Shown in pieces: positions 1-10,089 of a DNA stretch of 64,000 nucleotides. This DNA comes from Pseudomonadota bacterium (GTDB taxonomy: Bacteria; Pseudomonadota; Alphaproteobacteria; Rhizobiales; Rhizobiaceae), in assembly GCA_023404095.1 (NCBI GenBank), contig JAEYDD010000032.1:172417-236416 (forward strand). Direction: 5' to 3'. Positions within the stretch are counted from its first letter, which is position 1. Each line of letters starts with the position of its first letter. The notes under the pieces are model-generated. The model saw only the letters and a program-made list of their open reading frames with translations. It made no database searches and was not told where the DNA came from. Made by a program: the position numbers and the translations under genes.

Positions 1-814
1 CCGTCGCCTGTACCGCCCCCTGCGGGCCCTTGTGGCCCCGATAGCGCACGCGCATGTCCTGCAGCTCGCCAAGACGGCGCATGTTGCGCTTGCGCCTTGC
101 CGTCACCCCGTAGCGGAGCCAGTGCTCCTCGCGCTGGATCGCCTTGCCGAGCTTGTGCTGCTCCAATTCTTCGGCTTCCAGCACCTCGTCGCGCCACGCT
201 TCGAAATGGGCAAAGCCGCGATCGAGGCGCCGCGACGTTCCCCGGTCGAGCCAGACCGTCGCATTGGAGACCTTCTCCAGGAAGCGGCGGTCGTGCGAGA
301 TGACGACGAGGGCGGAGCGGCTGCGGATCAGCTCGTCTTCCAGCCACTCGATCGTCGGCAGGTCCAGATGGTTGGTCGGCTCGTCGAGCAGAAGGATGTC
401 CGGCTCCGGCGCCAGCACCCGGGCAAGCGCTGCCCGACGCGCCTCGCCTCCCGACAGCGTGTTTGGGTCCTCCGCACCCGTCAGGCCGAGATGCGACAGC
501 AGATAGGTGACGCGATAGGGATCGTCGCCCGGCCCCAGCCCGGCTTCGGCATAGGCGGCAACGGTGGAAAATCCGTCGAAATCGGGCGCCTGTTCCAGAT
601 AGCGCACGGTGGCGGATGGGTGGCGGAACACCTCCCCCGACTGCGCCTCCGTCAAGCTTGCGGCGATCTTGAGCAGCGTCGACTTGCCGGAACCGTTCCG
701 GCCGACGAGGCAGATGCGATCGCCCGGCCCCACCTGCAGGCTGGCGCCGTTCAGAAGCGGCGTCCCGCCGAAGCTGAGCGTGATGTCGTCGAGTTTGAGG
801 ATGGGCGGTGCCAA
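1..814 (-). CDS. ABC-F family ATPase, N-terminal part (cut by window edge)
   Basis: About 271 codons are visible; the gene runs off the left edge. A TTG start at 814 is chosen because AGGAG lies just upstream and the reading begins directly with an ABC domain. Walker A GRNGSGKST is at residues 38-46, the LSGGEARR signature at about 120-127, and Walker B runs into LLLDEPTNHLD (141-151). The TNHLD extension is typical of ABC-F proteins, which have two ABC domains and no membrane segment and act on ribosomes (Uup/EttA-type). Basic, helical residues after about 200 look like the interdomain linker. It lies 3 bp after the thiamine pyrophosphokinase stop, so the two may be co-transcribed. The subfamily cannot be assigned from this half. 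Confidence 0.88.
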   Translation of the reverse strand, partial: MAPPILKLDDITLSFGGTPLLNGASLQVGPGDRICLVGRNGSGKSTLLKIAASLTEAQSGEVFRHPSATVRYLEQAPDFDGFSTVAAYAEAGLGPGDDPYRVTYLLSHLGLTGAEDPNTLSGGEARRAALARVLAPEPDILLLDEPTNHLDLPTIEWLEDELIRSRSALVVISHDRRFLEKVSNATVWLDRGTSRRLDRGFAHFEAWRDEVLEAEELEQHKLGKAIQREEHWLRYGVTARRKRNMRRLGELQDMRVRYRGHKGPQGAVQAT

Positions 815-817
815 GCG

Positions 818-1480
818 TCAGGCTCCTGAAAAATCTTGCGGCCGGGACAGGAGGATTGCCCGGCCGGAATCGAGGGTGATCGTGACGCGGCCAAGCGCCA
901 CGTTGGAAACGGTGCGCGACGAGCCGAACGCCAGGTCGAAGCCGTGCAGCGGATAGCGAACGTTTTCGATGGAGAGCCCGCAGAGCGCGGTCAGGCCGAG
1001 GACGGAAAAGAGACTTTTCGCCGGCAGCTCGACCGCGGTCCGCCCGGCCGCAAGCGGCCAGGCTTCCTCCGTGCCGGAGGTAAGCATGACGTCCACGCCC
1101 GCCTCCCTGAGGGAGGCGGCATGCAGAAGATGCATCAGCGCATGATCGCTGCGCTCTCCGCCCAGCGAACCAGCCAGGATCAGCCGTGTCGCGCCCCGCT
1201 CCAGCGCAGCGCCGACGGCGATCTCGCCGTCCGTCGCATTCTTGGCGGCGGGATAGGGTTCGCGCGGCACATGCGCCCAGGCCTCAAGCTCTTCGGCCGA
1301 CGAGGAATCGAAGTCGCCGACCCAGACTTCCGGAGTGATGCCGAGTGCGGCGGCATGGCGAATTCCGCCGTCGGCGGCGATGAAGCGCGCACGGTTCACC
1401 ATCGCCCTGAACCGCGGGGTCGGTTCGAGCGTTCCCCCGAGGAGAACGACAAAAAGCTGGTCAGTCGCGGCAATCGTCAT
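818..1480 (-). CDS. thiN: Thiamine pyrophosphokinase
   Basis: This 220-residue protein transfers pyrophosphate from ATP to thiamine to make TPP. Family motifs are visible: ADGG (36-39), GDFDS (55-59), KNATD (80-84) and GGERSDH (107-113), the Asp-rich substrate and Mg site. An upstream TTG at 1537 would add 19 unrelated residues, so ATG 1480 is preferred although its ribosome site is weak. It is divergent from the thiBPQ transporter, so salvage uptake and activation of thiamine sit side by side. The TPP riboswitch between them points toward thiBPQ only. The assignment is also supported by this pairing. Confidence 0.88.
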   Translation of the reverse strand: MTIAATDQLFVVLLGGTLEPTPRFRAMVNRARFIAADGGIRHAAALGITPEVWVGDFDSSSAEELEAWAHVPREPYPAAKNATDGEIAVGAALERGATRLILAGSLGGERSDHALMHLLHAASLREAGVDVMLTSGTEEAWPLAAGRTAVELPAKSLFSVLGLTALCGLSIENVRYPLHGFDLAFGSSRTVSNVALGRVTITLDSGRAILLSRPQDFSGA

Positions 1481-1583
1481 GCGCACACCGTCTAGCGCAT
1501 GTCGCCCGCGAATGGAAACGCCTTTCCGAGATGCCAAGTCGCTTGCAAGCGCTGCCGGCTGGGACTAATGCTTGCTCTCGCTC

Positions 1584-1675
1584 TAACGGGGTGCCTTCGT
1601 TCACAAGACGAAAGGCTGAGAGGCATGTGCCAACCCGCGGAACCTGATCCGGTTTGTACCGGCGGAGGGATTAGA
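1584..1675 (+). promoter_or_regulatory. TPP riboswitch (THI element)
   Basis: The conserved core blocks are present in order: GGGGTGCC, then GGCTGAGAGG, ACCCGCGGAACCTGATCCGG and GTACCGGCGGAGGGATTAG-like sequence. This matches the thi-box consensus that binds TPP. It ends about 50 nt before thiB. No U-tract follows, so control is probably on translation. GCGCC at 1687-1691 can pair with GGCGC at 1719-1723, which overlaps the end of the thiB Shine-Dalgarno site. When TPP is bound the site would be hidden and thiBPQ repressed; that last step is inference. Confidence 0.93.
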
Positions 1676-1725
1676 CGGCTCACTCAGCGCCTATTCCCGT
1701 TCATATGGATTTGAAGGAGGCGCCG

Positions 1726-2736
1726 ATGCGCAGGACCAGACTCACCACCCTTGTACTTTTCGCAGCGACATCCGCAGCCTGGCCGGTGCTTGCCGCCGAA
1801 AAGACGCTGTCGGTCTACACCTACGAGAGCTTCATCACAGAATGGGGACCGGGGGTAAAAGTCGCTGCCGAGTTCGAAAAGACCTGCGACTGCAAGGTCG
1901 AATGGGTGGGCGTTGCCGACGGCGTCGAGCTGCTGACCCGCCTCAAACTGGAAGGCGAAGGCACCAAGGCCGATATCGTGCTCGGCCTCGATACCAATCT
2001 CGTGGCCGAGGCCAAGGCGACCGGCCTCTTTGCGCCCCATCAGCTTTCGCCAGAGGGCCTGACTGTCCCCGGGAACTTTGCCGACGACACCTTTCTTCCC
2101 TACGACTACGGCCATTTCGCCGTGGTCTACGATACCGAGACCCTGAAGAACCCGCCAAAGAGCCTGAAGGAACTGGTGGAGGGCGATCCGAACGAGAAGA
2201 TCGTCATCGAGGATCCGCGCACGTCCACGCCCGGCCTCGGCCTGCTCCTGTGGGTGAAGTCCGTCTACGGCGACAAGGCGGCCGACGCCTGGACGAAGCT
2301 GAAGGATCGCGTGCTGACGGTTACGCCCGGCTGGTCGGAAGCCTATGGACTCTTCACCAAGGGCGAGGCGCCGATGGTGCTGTCGTATACGACCTCGCCC
2401 GCCTACCACATGGTCGCCGAAGATACCGAGCGCTATCAGGCGGCCGCCTTCTCGGAAGGGCACTACGTGCAGATCGAGGTCGCCGGCATGACGAAGACGT
2501 CGCACGATCCGGAACTTGCGCGCAAGTTCCTCGCCTTCATGACCGGCCCCGAGTTCCAGTCCATCATCCCCGAGACCAACTGGATGATGCCGGTAGCGGC
2601 CACCAAGGAGCCGCTTCCCGCGGCCTTCGACAGGCTCGTGAAGCCTGAACACACCTTACTTTTCTCCGCCGACGAGGTTGCGGCCAACCGCAGGGCCTGG
2701 ATCGACGAGTGGCTCTCGGCCATGAGCGCGCAATAA
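1726..2736 (+). CDS. thiB: Thiamine ABC transporter, periplasmic binding protein
   Basis: This 336-residue periplasmic receptor delivers thiamine/TPP to ThiPQ. ATG 1726 is chosen over ATG 1705 because AAGGAGG sits directly before it and it starts a clean signal peptide, cleaved near residue 23 (VLA-AEK). The mature protein begins with a TLSVYTYESF strand typical of the ThiB / iron-binding-protein fold (SBP type 2). It is first gene of thiBPQ and lies directly behind a TPP riboswitch, which makes thiamine the likely ligand. Confidence 0.93.
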   Translation: MRRTRLTTLVLFAATSAAWPVLAAEKTLSVYTYESFITEWGPGVKVAAEFEKTCDCKVEWVGVADGVELLTRLKLEGEGTKADIVLGLDTNLVAEAKATGLFAPHQLSPEGLTVPGNFADDTFLPYDYGHFAVVYDTETLKNPPKSLKELVEGDPNEKIVIEDPRTSTPGLGLLLWVKSVYGDKAADAWTKLKDRVLTVTPGWSEAYGLFTKGEAPMVLSYTTSPAYHMVAEDTERYQAAAFSEGHYVQIEVAGMTKTSHDPELARKFLAFMTGPEFQSIIPETNWMMPVAATKEPLPAAFDRLVKPEHTLLFSADEVAANRRAWIDEWLSAMSAQ

Positions 2737-2792
2737 GGATCGTCCGACGGCGGCCGGAGCACGAAAACGGCCGCCGCATTTTAAGGCAAGGC

Positions 2793-4406
2793 ATGTACAC
2801 GACGAGCGAGCGCAGGGCGATCACGGGGGCGGGCGGGTTCACGCTCGCCTTCATCCTGCTGTTCGCCGGTCTCGCAACCGGTGTCCTTCTGCTGCATGCG
2901 CAGGACGGAGTGGGCGGCACGCTGTTCGACGACTATCTCTTCCGCATCACGCGCTTTACGCTCCTGCAGGCGGGACTTTCGACGCTGCTGTCGGTGGTGC
3001 TTGCCATTCCGGTGGCACGTGCCCTGGCGCGCCGCCGCGCATTTGCCGGCAGAAGCTGGATCATCCGCCTCTCCGCCCTTCCCCTGGGCCTGCCCGCCCT
3101 GGTCGCAGCCCTCGGCATCGTAGAGGTGTGGGGCCGCCGCGGTGTCGTCAACGAGCTTCTGGCTGCGATGGGACTCGCAAATCCCGTCAGCGTCTATGGC
3201 CTAGCAGGCATTCTCATCGCCCATGTCTTCTTCAACCTGCCGTTAGCGGTGCGGCTCCTGCTCGCCGGCCTGGAGCGCATTCCGGCCGAGTACTGGCTGA
3301 CGTCAGCCAATCTGGGCATGCGTTCGGGCGCCGTATTCCGCCTGATCGAGTGGCCGGTCATGCGCGGGCTGCTGCCGGGCGTGGCGGGCCTCGTCTTCAT
3401 GCTCTGCGCCACGAGCTTCACGATCGTGCTCACCCTCGGCGGCGGACCGGCCGCCACCACGATCGAGGTCGCGATCTACCAGGCGCTTCGTTTCGACTTC
3501 GACCCGCCGCGCGCCGTGATCCTTTCCGGCTTGCAGATCCTGCTCACGGGCGCGCTCCTGCTCGTCCTGCGCATGTTCGGCACGCCGGCGGAAGAGGCGC
3601 TGACAACCGGCCGCGCCATCCGCCGCTTCGACAACGCACGCGAGCGGGTGACGGACGCGCTTACGATCGGCGCTTTCACGGCCTTTACCGCAGCACCGCT
3701 CCTTGCCGTCGTCGCTTCCGGCCTTGCCGCCGACCTGCCGCGACTAGCTGCCGATCCGCTGCTGCACCGGGCACTGATCACGAGCCTCTTGATTTCGTTC
3801 GCCTCCGCCTCCCTCTGCCTCGTCATCGCAATTCCGACGGTGGCCATCGGCCCCGCCTCGGAAAACCGCCCGGAAACGCCGCCCCGCCTTCTCGCCGGCG
3901 GCCTGCACGCGGCGAGTTCGCTGATCCTGCTGGTGCCACCGGTCGTGGTGGCGACCGGATGGTTCCTGATGCTGCGCGGCCTTGGCGGGACGGCGCGCTT
4001 TGCGCCCTTCGTCGTCATCGTCATCAACGCGTTGATGGCGCTGCCCTTCGTCGTTCGCGTGCTTGCCCCGGCCTATCGCACCCATGTCGCCCGTACGGGA
4101 CGCCTCTCGGTCAGCCTCGGTGTCACCGCCTGGCACCGTATCCGCTGGATCGACCTGCCCGCATTGCGGCGTCCGCTGATGGCGGCCTTCGCCTTCGCCA
4201 TGGCGCTGTCGCTCGGCGACCTGAGCGCTGTGGCTATCTTCGGTGGCGACGGCATCGTCACCCTGCCGTGGCTGCTTTTCAGCCGCATGGGCAGCTATCG
4301 CACGGCTGATGCCGCCGGTATCGCGCTGCTTCTCGGCATCGTCTGCCTGCTGCTGACCCTCCCCTCCACCACGTCCGAAAAGGCCACGAGTAGACACGAT
4401 GCCTGA
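2793..4406 (+). CDS. thiP: Thiamine ABC transporter, fused permease
   Basis: A 537-residue inner-membrane protein with two consecutive binding-protein-dependent permease halves, as in ThiP and FbpB. It has roughly twelve hydrophobic segments. The EAA-like cytoplasmic loop is seen in the first half around ASLGM-type sequence and in the second around SVSLGVTAWHRIRWIDLPALR. ATG 2793 is used because upstream codons are charged and unlike the family N-terminus. The gene overlaps thiQ by 8 bp. Substrate is inferred from the riboswitch and ThiB. Confidence 0.9.
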   Translation: MYTTSERRAITGAGGFTLAFILLFAGLATGVLLLHAQDGVGGTLFDDYLFRITRFTLLQAGLSTLLSVVLAIPVARALARRRAFAGRSWIIRLSALPLGLPALVAALGIVEVWGRRGVVNELLAAMGLANPVSVYGLAGILIAHVFFNLPLAVRLLLAGLERIPAEYWLTSANLGMRSGAVFRLIEWPVMRGLLPGVAGLVFMLCATSFTIVLTLGGGPAATTIEVAIYQALRFDFDPPRAVILSGLQILLTGALLLVLRMFGTPAEEALTTGRAIRRFDNARERVTDALTIGAFTAFTAAPLLAVVASGLAADLPRLAADPLLHRALITSLLISFASASLCLVIAIPTVAIGPASENRPETPPRLLAGGLHAASSLILLVPPVVVATGWFLMLRGLGGTARFAPFVVIVINALMALPFVVRVLAPAYRTHVARTGRLSVSLGVTAWHRIRWIDLPALRRPLMAAFAFAMALSLGDLSAVAIFGGDGIVTLPWLLFSRMGSYRTADAAGIALLLGIVCLLLTLPSTTSEKATSRHDA

Positions 4407-5139
4407 GCCGTCGAGCCCTAAGCCCGATATCCCCGCCATCCGTCTTGCGGAGGCGACCGTATCGTTCAAGGACAAGCATCTCGTCTTCGAGTGCACGGTT
4501 CCCCAGGGCGCGTCTGTCGCCGTCACCGGCCCGTCCGGGGCCGGCAAGTCCACTCTGTTCAACGTCATCGCCGGATTCCAGCCGATCCGATCCGGCAGCG
4601 TCGAGATCTTCGGCAAGGACATGGGCGATCGGGATCCGGCTGAGCGCCCCGTTTCCATCATCTTTCAGGAGAACAACCTCTTCGCTCACCTCACGGTTGA
4701 ACAGAACGTGGGGCTCGGGATCGATCCGTCTTTGCGCCTGGACGCCGGTGGCCGCGGCCGCGTGGACGATGCCCTGTCCCGTGTCGGTCTTCGCGGGTTC
4801 GGACAGCGCAGGCCCGCACAGCTTTCCGGCGGGGAGCGGCAAAGGGTCGCGCTGGCACGCGCGCTCGTGCGCCAGCGGCCCATCCTGCTCCTCGACGAGC
4901 CGTTTGCCGCCCTGGACCCGGCCATGCGCGCCGACATGGCCGCGCTGCTTGCGCAATTGCGCGCAGAGACGAATGGCACGCTGCTTTTCATTACCCATCA
5001 ACTCGACGACGTGCAGCGCCTGGCCGACCAGGCGATGTTCGTCGACCGCGGCTCGATTGCCCTCTTCGCCCCCCTCGAAACCTTCCTCGCCCATCGCCGG
5101 TTGCCGGCGCTCAACGACTTCCTCGGCATTGATAGATAA
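4399..5139 (+). CDS. thiQ: Thiamine ABC transporter, ATP-binding protein
   Basis: A 246-residue ATPase with Walker A GPSGAGKST (44-52), Q-loop FQENNLF (89-95), signature LSGGERQ (142-148), Walker B ILLLDEP (162-168) and an H-loop ITHQ. It powers thiamine uptake through ThiP. Length and the ENNLF Q-loop are usual for ThiQ. Its start overlaps the thiP end by 8 bp, which suggests translational coupling. No terminator hairpin is obvious after it. Confidence 0.92.
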   Translation: MPEPSSPKPDIPAIRLAEATVSFKDKHLVFECTVPQGASVAVTGPSGAGKSTLFNVIAGFQPIRSGSVEIFGKDMGDRDPAERPVSIIFQENNLFAHLTVEQNVGLGIDPSLRLDAGGRGRVDDALSRVGLRGFGQRRPAQLSGGERQRVALARALVRQRPILLLDEPFAALDPAMRADMAALLAQLRAETNGTLLFITHQLDDVQRLADQAMFVDRGSIALFAPLETFLAHRRLPALNDFLGIDR

Positions 5140-5410
5140 TGGTTTTCGACGCCGCTGCCTTATTTTGGACGCCCCACTGTGTCACCGCAGCCACATCGGA
5201 AGGCGATTCTGGAATCGGGAGTTGTCGGCAAGGGGCGTGGCGTCTATCTCTCGGCTAAGGGTCCGGACAGGACCGATCGGGCCTGCGCCCGATATGTCGG
5301 ACAGCCGTAAATCATTCCGAACAGACGAGGTTCTTCGACGTCGAATCGGTTACGGTCCGAATGTCGAAGCGCGGATTGCTTCCTGGAATAGATGGTGCTT
5401 GTGAAAGGGC

Positions 5411-6928
5411 ATGGGGCGAATGCTGGGCGAGGTTCGGCACGCAGGGCAGAGTAGGAAACGCAGGTCGGCGGCAACACGCGCCGGGCTGGTGCTTCTGCTC
5501 GCCGGTCTTCTGACCGCCTGCCAGTCGGCGCTGGAGCAGACCTACGAACCGACGGTAGCGCCGTCGTCGAACCCGCAGATCGTCGACGAGGTCCAGAAAA
5601 ACGATCCCCGCGCCGCCATGGGCGCGCGCGAGCATCCACGTATCGTCGCAAGCTATGGCGGCGAGTACAAGGACGCCAAGACCGAGCGCCTTGTCGCGCG
5701 CATTGCCGGCGCGCTGACGGCCGTGTCGGAAAACCCGAACCAGTCCTACCGCATCACCATTTTGAATTCGCCGGCAATCAACGCCTTCGCGCTGCCGGGC
5801 GGCTATCTCTACGTCACCCGCGGGCTTCTGGCGCTCGCCAACGACGCCTCGGAAGTGGCGGCGGTTCTCTCGCACGAGATGGCGCACGTCACGGCCAATC
5901 ACGGCATCGAGCGGCAGAAGAAGGAAGAGGCCGAAGTCATTGCAAGCCGCGTGGTTGCCGAGGTTCTCTCCAGCAACATCGCCGGCAAGCAGGCGCTTGC
6001 CCGCGGAAAGCTGCGGCTCGCCGCCTTCTCGCGCAACCAGGAACTCCAGGCCGACGTCATCGGGGTGCGCATGCTCGGCGAAGCGGGCTACGATCCCTAT
6101 GCTGCCGCGCGCTTCCTCGACAGCATGGCGGCCTACGGCCAGTTCACCGCCGTCGATCCGGAATCGGACCAGAGCCTCGACTTTCTTTCCAGCCACCCGA
6201 ACGCCCCCCAGCGCGTCGAGCTGGCGCGGCGCCACGCGCGTGCCTTCGGCGCGGAGGGGACCGTGGGCGACCGCGGCCGGGACTACTACCTCGCCGGGAT
6301 CGACGGCCTGCTCTACGGCGACAGCCCGCAGGAGGGGTATGTCCGCGGCCAGACCTTCCTGCACGGCAATCTCGGCATCCGCTTCGACGTACCCCCGGGC
6401 TTCCAGATCGACAACAAGGCGGATGCGGTGCTTGCCACCGGCCCCGGCGACATCGCCATCCGCTTCGACGGCGTCGCCGACAACCAGCGCCAGAGCCTGG
6501 TAAACTACATCTCCAGTGGCTGGGTCACCGGACTGAAGCCTGACACGATACGGCCGATCTCGGTCAACGGACTGGAGGCCGCGACAGCGCGCGCAGCGGC
6601 AGATCGCTGGGAGTTCGACGTCACCGTCATCCGTATCGGCGACCAGATTTACCGCTTCCTCACGGCAGTCCCGCAGGGCTCGCCGGCGCTGGAGCCGACA
6701 GCAAACGTGCTGCGTGGTTCCTTCCGCCAGCTGACAGCGCAGGAAGTGGCGTCGCTCAAGCCGCTGCGCGTGCGCATCGTCACAGCGCGCACAGGCGACA
6801 CCGTTGCGTCTCTTGCCGCCCGGATGATGGGTACGGACCGCAAACTCGACCTGTTCCGCCTCATCAACGCAATGACCCCGACGAGCACCGTCAAGCCCGG
6901 CGACAAGGTGAAGATCATTACCGAATAG
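5411..6928 (+). CDS. M48 family zinc metalloprotease lipoprotein
   Basis: A 505-residue protein with a basic n-region, hydrophobic stretch and lipobox LLTAC (Cys37), so it is probably a lipoprotein facing the periplasm. The zinc site HEMAH is at 155-159, and the third ligand lies in NQELQAD (Glu211), both diagnostic of M48 peptidases such as BepA/LoiP. A last domain of about 55 residues (RTGDTVASLAARM ... KPGDKVKI) resembles LysM. A likely role is quality control of outer-membrane proteins; the substrate is unknown. ATG 5420 is an equally possible start. It stands alone between thiQ and the MscS gene. Confidence 0.85.
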   Translation: MGRMLGEVRHAGQSRKRRSAATRAGLVLLLAGLLTACQSALEQTYEPTVAPSSNPQIVDEVQKNDPRAAMGAREHPRIVASYGGEYKDAKTERLVARIAGALTAVSENPNQSYRITILNSPAINAFALPGGYLYVTRGLLALANDASEVAAVLSHEMAHVTANHGIERQKKEEAEVIASRVVAEVLSSNIAGKQALARGKLRLAAFSRNQELQADVIGVRMLGEAGYDPYAAARFLDSMAAYGQFTAVDPESDQSLDFLSSHPNAPQRVELARRHARAFGAEGTVGDRGRDYYLAGIDGLLYGDSPQEGYVRGQTFLHGNLGIRFDVPPGFQIDNKADAVLATGPGDIAIRFDGVADNQRQSLVNYISSGWVTGLKPDTIRPISVNGLEAATARAAADRWEFDVTVIRIGDQIYRFLTAVPQGSPALEPTANVLRGSFRQLTAQEVASLKPLRVRIVTARTGDTVASLAARMMGTDRKLDLFRLINAMTPTSTVKPGDKVKIITE

Positions 6929-7080
6929 CCGCAAGCGCTTCGCCGCTCACCAAGTCAGCGTCGCCGGTACGTCGATTGCGTCTTCCGGCTTCCCCCCCGT
7001 AAATGCTAGTTAAATACTCCCGCTCGTAAGACCCGGCGGGCAGAGTGACGTCCCGTAGTCATCGAAGGCGCTGGGTACCC

Positions 7081-9141
7081 ATGTCGAAGTTGCCCGCATT
7101 TCTCTCCTCGCTCGTCTTTTGCATCATGCTGCTGGGCGCGATCCCGGCGATGGCCCAGTCGGGCTCTGCCGGCAACGCACCTGCCGCGGCCCCGCCCCCC
7201 GAAAAGGTCGCCCAGCTTCTGAAACTGCTCGATGACCCCGAGGTGAAGAGCTGGCTGCAAAGCAAGCCGGCCACAAGCGTGGAGACGGCCGAGCGGGAGG
7301 CCATGCTCGAGGTGGAGAACATCGAGGCGCAGGCGCGCACGCGCTTTCATGCGCTTCGGACCGCCGTTCCGACGGTTCCCTCCGAGATCGCGAACGCGGC
7401 CCACCGGGTTCGCCAGCAGGCGAGCGAACACGGCTTTGCTCCCGCGGCCATCCTTCTCCTTGGCATCGTCTGCGTGGGCGCGGCATTCGAGTGGCTGTTT
7501 CGCCGGACACTTCACAGGGCGAAATTCGAAAGCCCCGCCCTGGCACAGGCCTATGCCCAGTTCGGACCGCTGATCGTGTTCGCCGTGGTATCGGTTCTGA
7601 TCTTCTTTGCCGTTAATTGGCCGCCGCTGCTGCGCGTCGTCGTGCTCTATTCGCTGCTCTCGATCATCGCTTATCGGCTGGTGATGGGGCTCTGCCGCAT
7701 TGCGATGGATGTCGGCGGCACCTCGCGTTTTCATTACAGCCGGATCCGGATCTTCGCCGCGGTCCTCGCGTTTGGCATCGCAATTTGGGCAATGTGCCGT
7801 CCGCTGGGCGTCAATCCCGATGCGCGATCGGTCATCGTCTATATCTTTTCCGCAGCACTGTTCCTCATCGCGCTGGAAACGATCTGGCACCGGCCATTTG
7901 ATCGGAAGGGCAATCCACCGACGCGCACCGGCAACATCGTTGCGTCCCTTTATCTTGCAGCCCTCTGGCTGCTGTGGTGCATCAATTTCAGCGGCCTCTT
8001 CTGGATCGGCATCTACGCCGTGGTCCTTCCCCGGATCCTTTCGGGGGCGGAACGCGTCACCAGCGCCTTCGCCCTGGCGCGCTGGAGCGAAGGCGCCGCC
8101 AACTCACCGCGCATGGTCCTGCTGGTCAGGGGCGTCCGGGCTCTCATCATCCTGCTCGCGCTAGGCTGGCTCGGCCTTGTCTGGCGCTACAATCCGAACG
8201 TCATCGCGCGCGACAATCCCCTTTTCCAGACGCTGGTCTATGGACTGTTCAAGAGTATCATCATCCTGCTGATCGCGGATCTGGCCTGGCAGCTTGCCAA
8301 GGCCTACATCGATAGCAGGCTGCCTTCCGCCGAGAGCGACGTGGGTCTCGCTCCTGACGTCATCGCCAGGCGGGCACGCATGCGCACGCTGCTGCCGATC
8401 TTCCGCAACGCGCTTGCCGCCGTGCTGATCTGCGTCGCCGCCATGACCGTCCTTGCGGAAATGGGCGTCCAGATTGGCCCCCTCATTGCGGGCGCCGGCA
8501 TCTTTGGCGTGGCCATCGGCTTCGGCTCGCAGACCCTGGTCAAGGATATCGTCAGTGGCGTGTTCTACCTGATGGACGACGCCTTCCGCGTCGGCGAATG
8601 GATTGAGAGCGGCAGCTATAACGGCGTGGTGGAATCCTTCAGCCTGCGCTCGATCCGCCTCAGGCACCACCGCGGCTCGGTCTTCACCGTCCCCTTCGGC
8701 GAACTGGGCGCCATCCGCAACGGCAGCCGCGACTGGACGGTCGACAAGTTCCGCATCCGCGTTCCGTTCAAGACCGACATCAACAAGGTTGGCAAGATTG
8801 TCAAGGAGATCGGCAAGCAATTGCTGGAGGATCCGGAACTCGGGCCCCACTTCATCAAACCGTTGAAGATGAAAGGTGTCGAACAGATCGGCGAATTCGG
8901 TATCGAGATCAGCTTTGGCTTCACGGCACGCCCCACAGGCGAGCAGACGGCTATACGCCGCCGCGCCTATACCATGATCACCCAGGCCTTCGCGGAGAAC
9001 GACATCTCCTTTGCCCAGCCTACCTTCCAGGTCGGCGGCGAGGAAAAGGAAGGCGCAGCTGCGGCCGCACTCTACAAGCACCAGGCCGATGCTGCTGCAG
9101 CAGCGGCAGCGGCAGGCGGCGGCGGTAGTGGAGGACCGTAA
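7081..9141 (+). CDS. Large mechanosensitive channel of the MscS family
   Basis: A 686-residue inner-membrane protein. ATG 7081 is preferred over GTG 7045 because it opens a signal peptide (cleaved near AMA-Q, residue 25). A periplasmic N-terminal domain of about 100 residues is followed by many membrane segments. The MscS pore helix and beta domain start near residue 470, with IAGAGIFGVAIGFGSQTL and then VKDIVSGVFYLMDD. MscK/YbdG-like proteins share this layout, and release of osmolytes under hypo-osmotic shock is the known role. The last 20 residues are almost only Ala and Gly, an unusual tail. It is convergent with rpoH2. Confidence 0.88.
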   Translation: MSKLPAFLSSLVFCIMLLGAIPAMAQSGSAGNAPAAAPPPEKVAQLLKLLDDPEVKSWLQSKPATSVETAEREAMLEVENIEAQARTRFHALRTAVPTVPSEIANAAHRVRQQASEHGFAPAAILLLGIVCVGAAFEWLFRRTLHRAKFESPALAQAYAQFGPLIVFAVVSVLIFFAVNWPPLLRVVVLYSLLSIIAYRLVMGLCRIAMDVGGTSRFHYSRIRIFAAVLAFGIAIWAMCRPLGVNPDARSVIVYIFSAALFLIALETIWHRPFDRKGNPPTRTGNIVASLYLAALWLLWCINFSGLFWIGIYAVVLPRILSGAERVTSAFALARWSEGAANSPRMVLLVRGVRALIILLALGWLGLVWRYNPNVIARDNPLFQTLVYGLFKSIIILLIADLAWQLAKAYIDSRLPSAESDVGLAPDVIARRARMRTLLPIFRNALAAVLICVAAMTVLAEMGVQIGPLIAGAGIFGVAIGFGSQTLVKDIVSGVFYLMDDAFRVGEWIESGSYNGVVESFSLRSIRLRHHRGSVFTVPFGELGAIRNGSRDWTVDKFRIRVPFKTDINKVGKIVKEIGKQLLEDPELGPHFIKPLKMKGVEQIGEFGIEISFGFTARPTGEQTAIRRRAYTMITQAFAENDISFAQPTFQVGGEEKEGAAAAALYKHQADAAAAAAAAGGGGSGGP

Positions 9142-9234
9142 TCCTTCGATCCATTCGTTGGGAGGCGCCGCGATAGCGCGCCTTCACCACGGCATCGGTC
9201 GCGGCAGCCTTCGCAGGGCGGTAGGCAAGCCTGT

Positions 9235-10089
<855 letters not shown>

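Noticed and set aside
9020..9140. Simple GC-rich repeat at the MscS gene end as a mobile-element scar
   Set aside because: It is the Ala/Gly-coding tail of the gene in frame, without flanking duplications.
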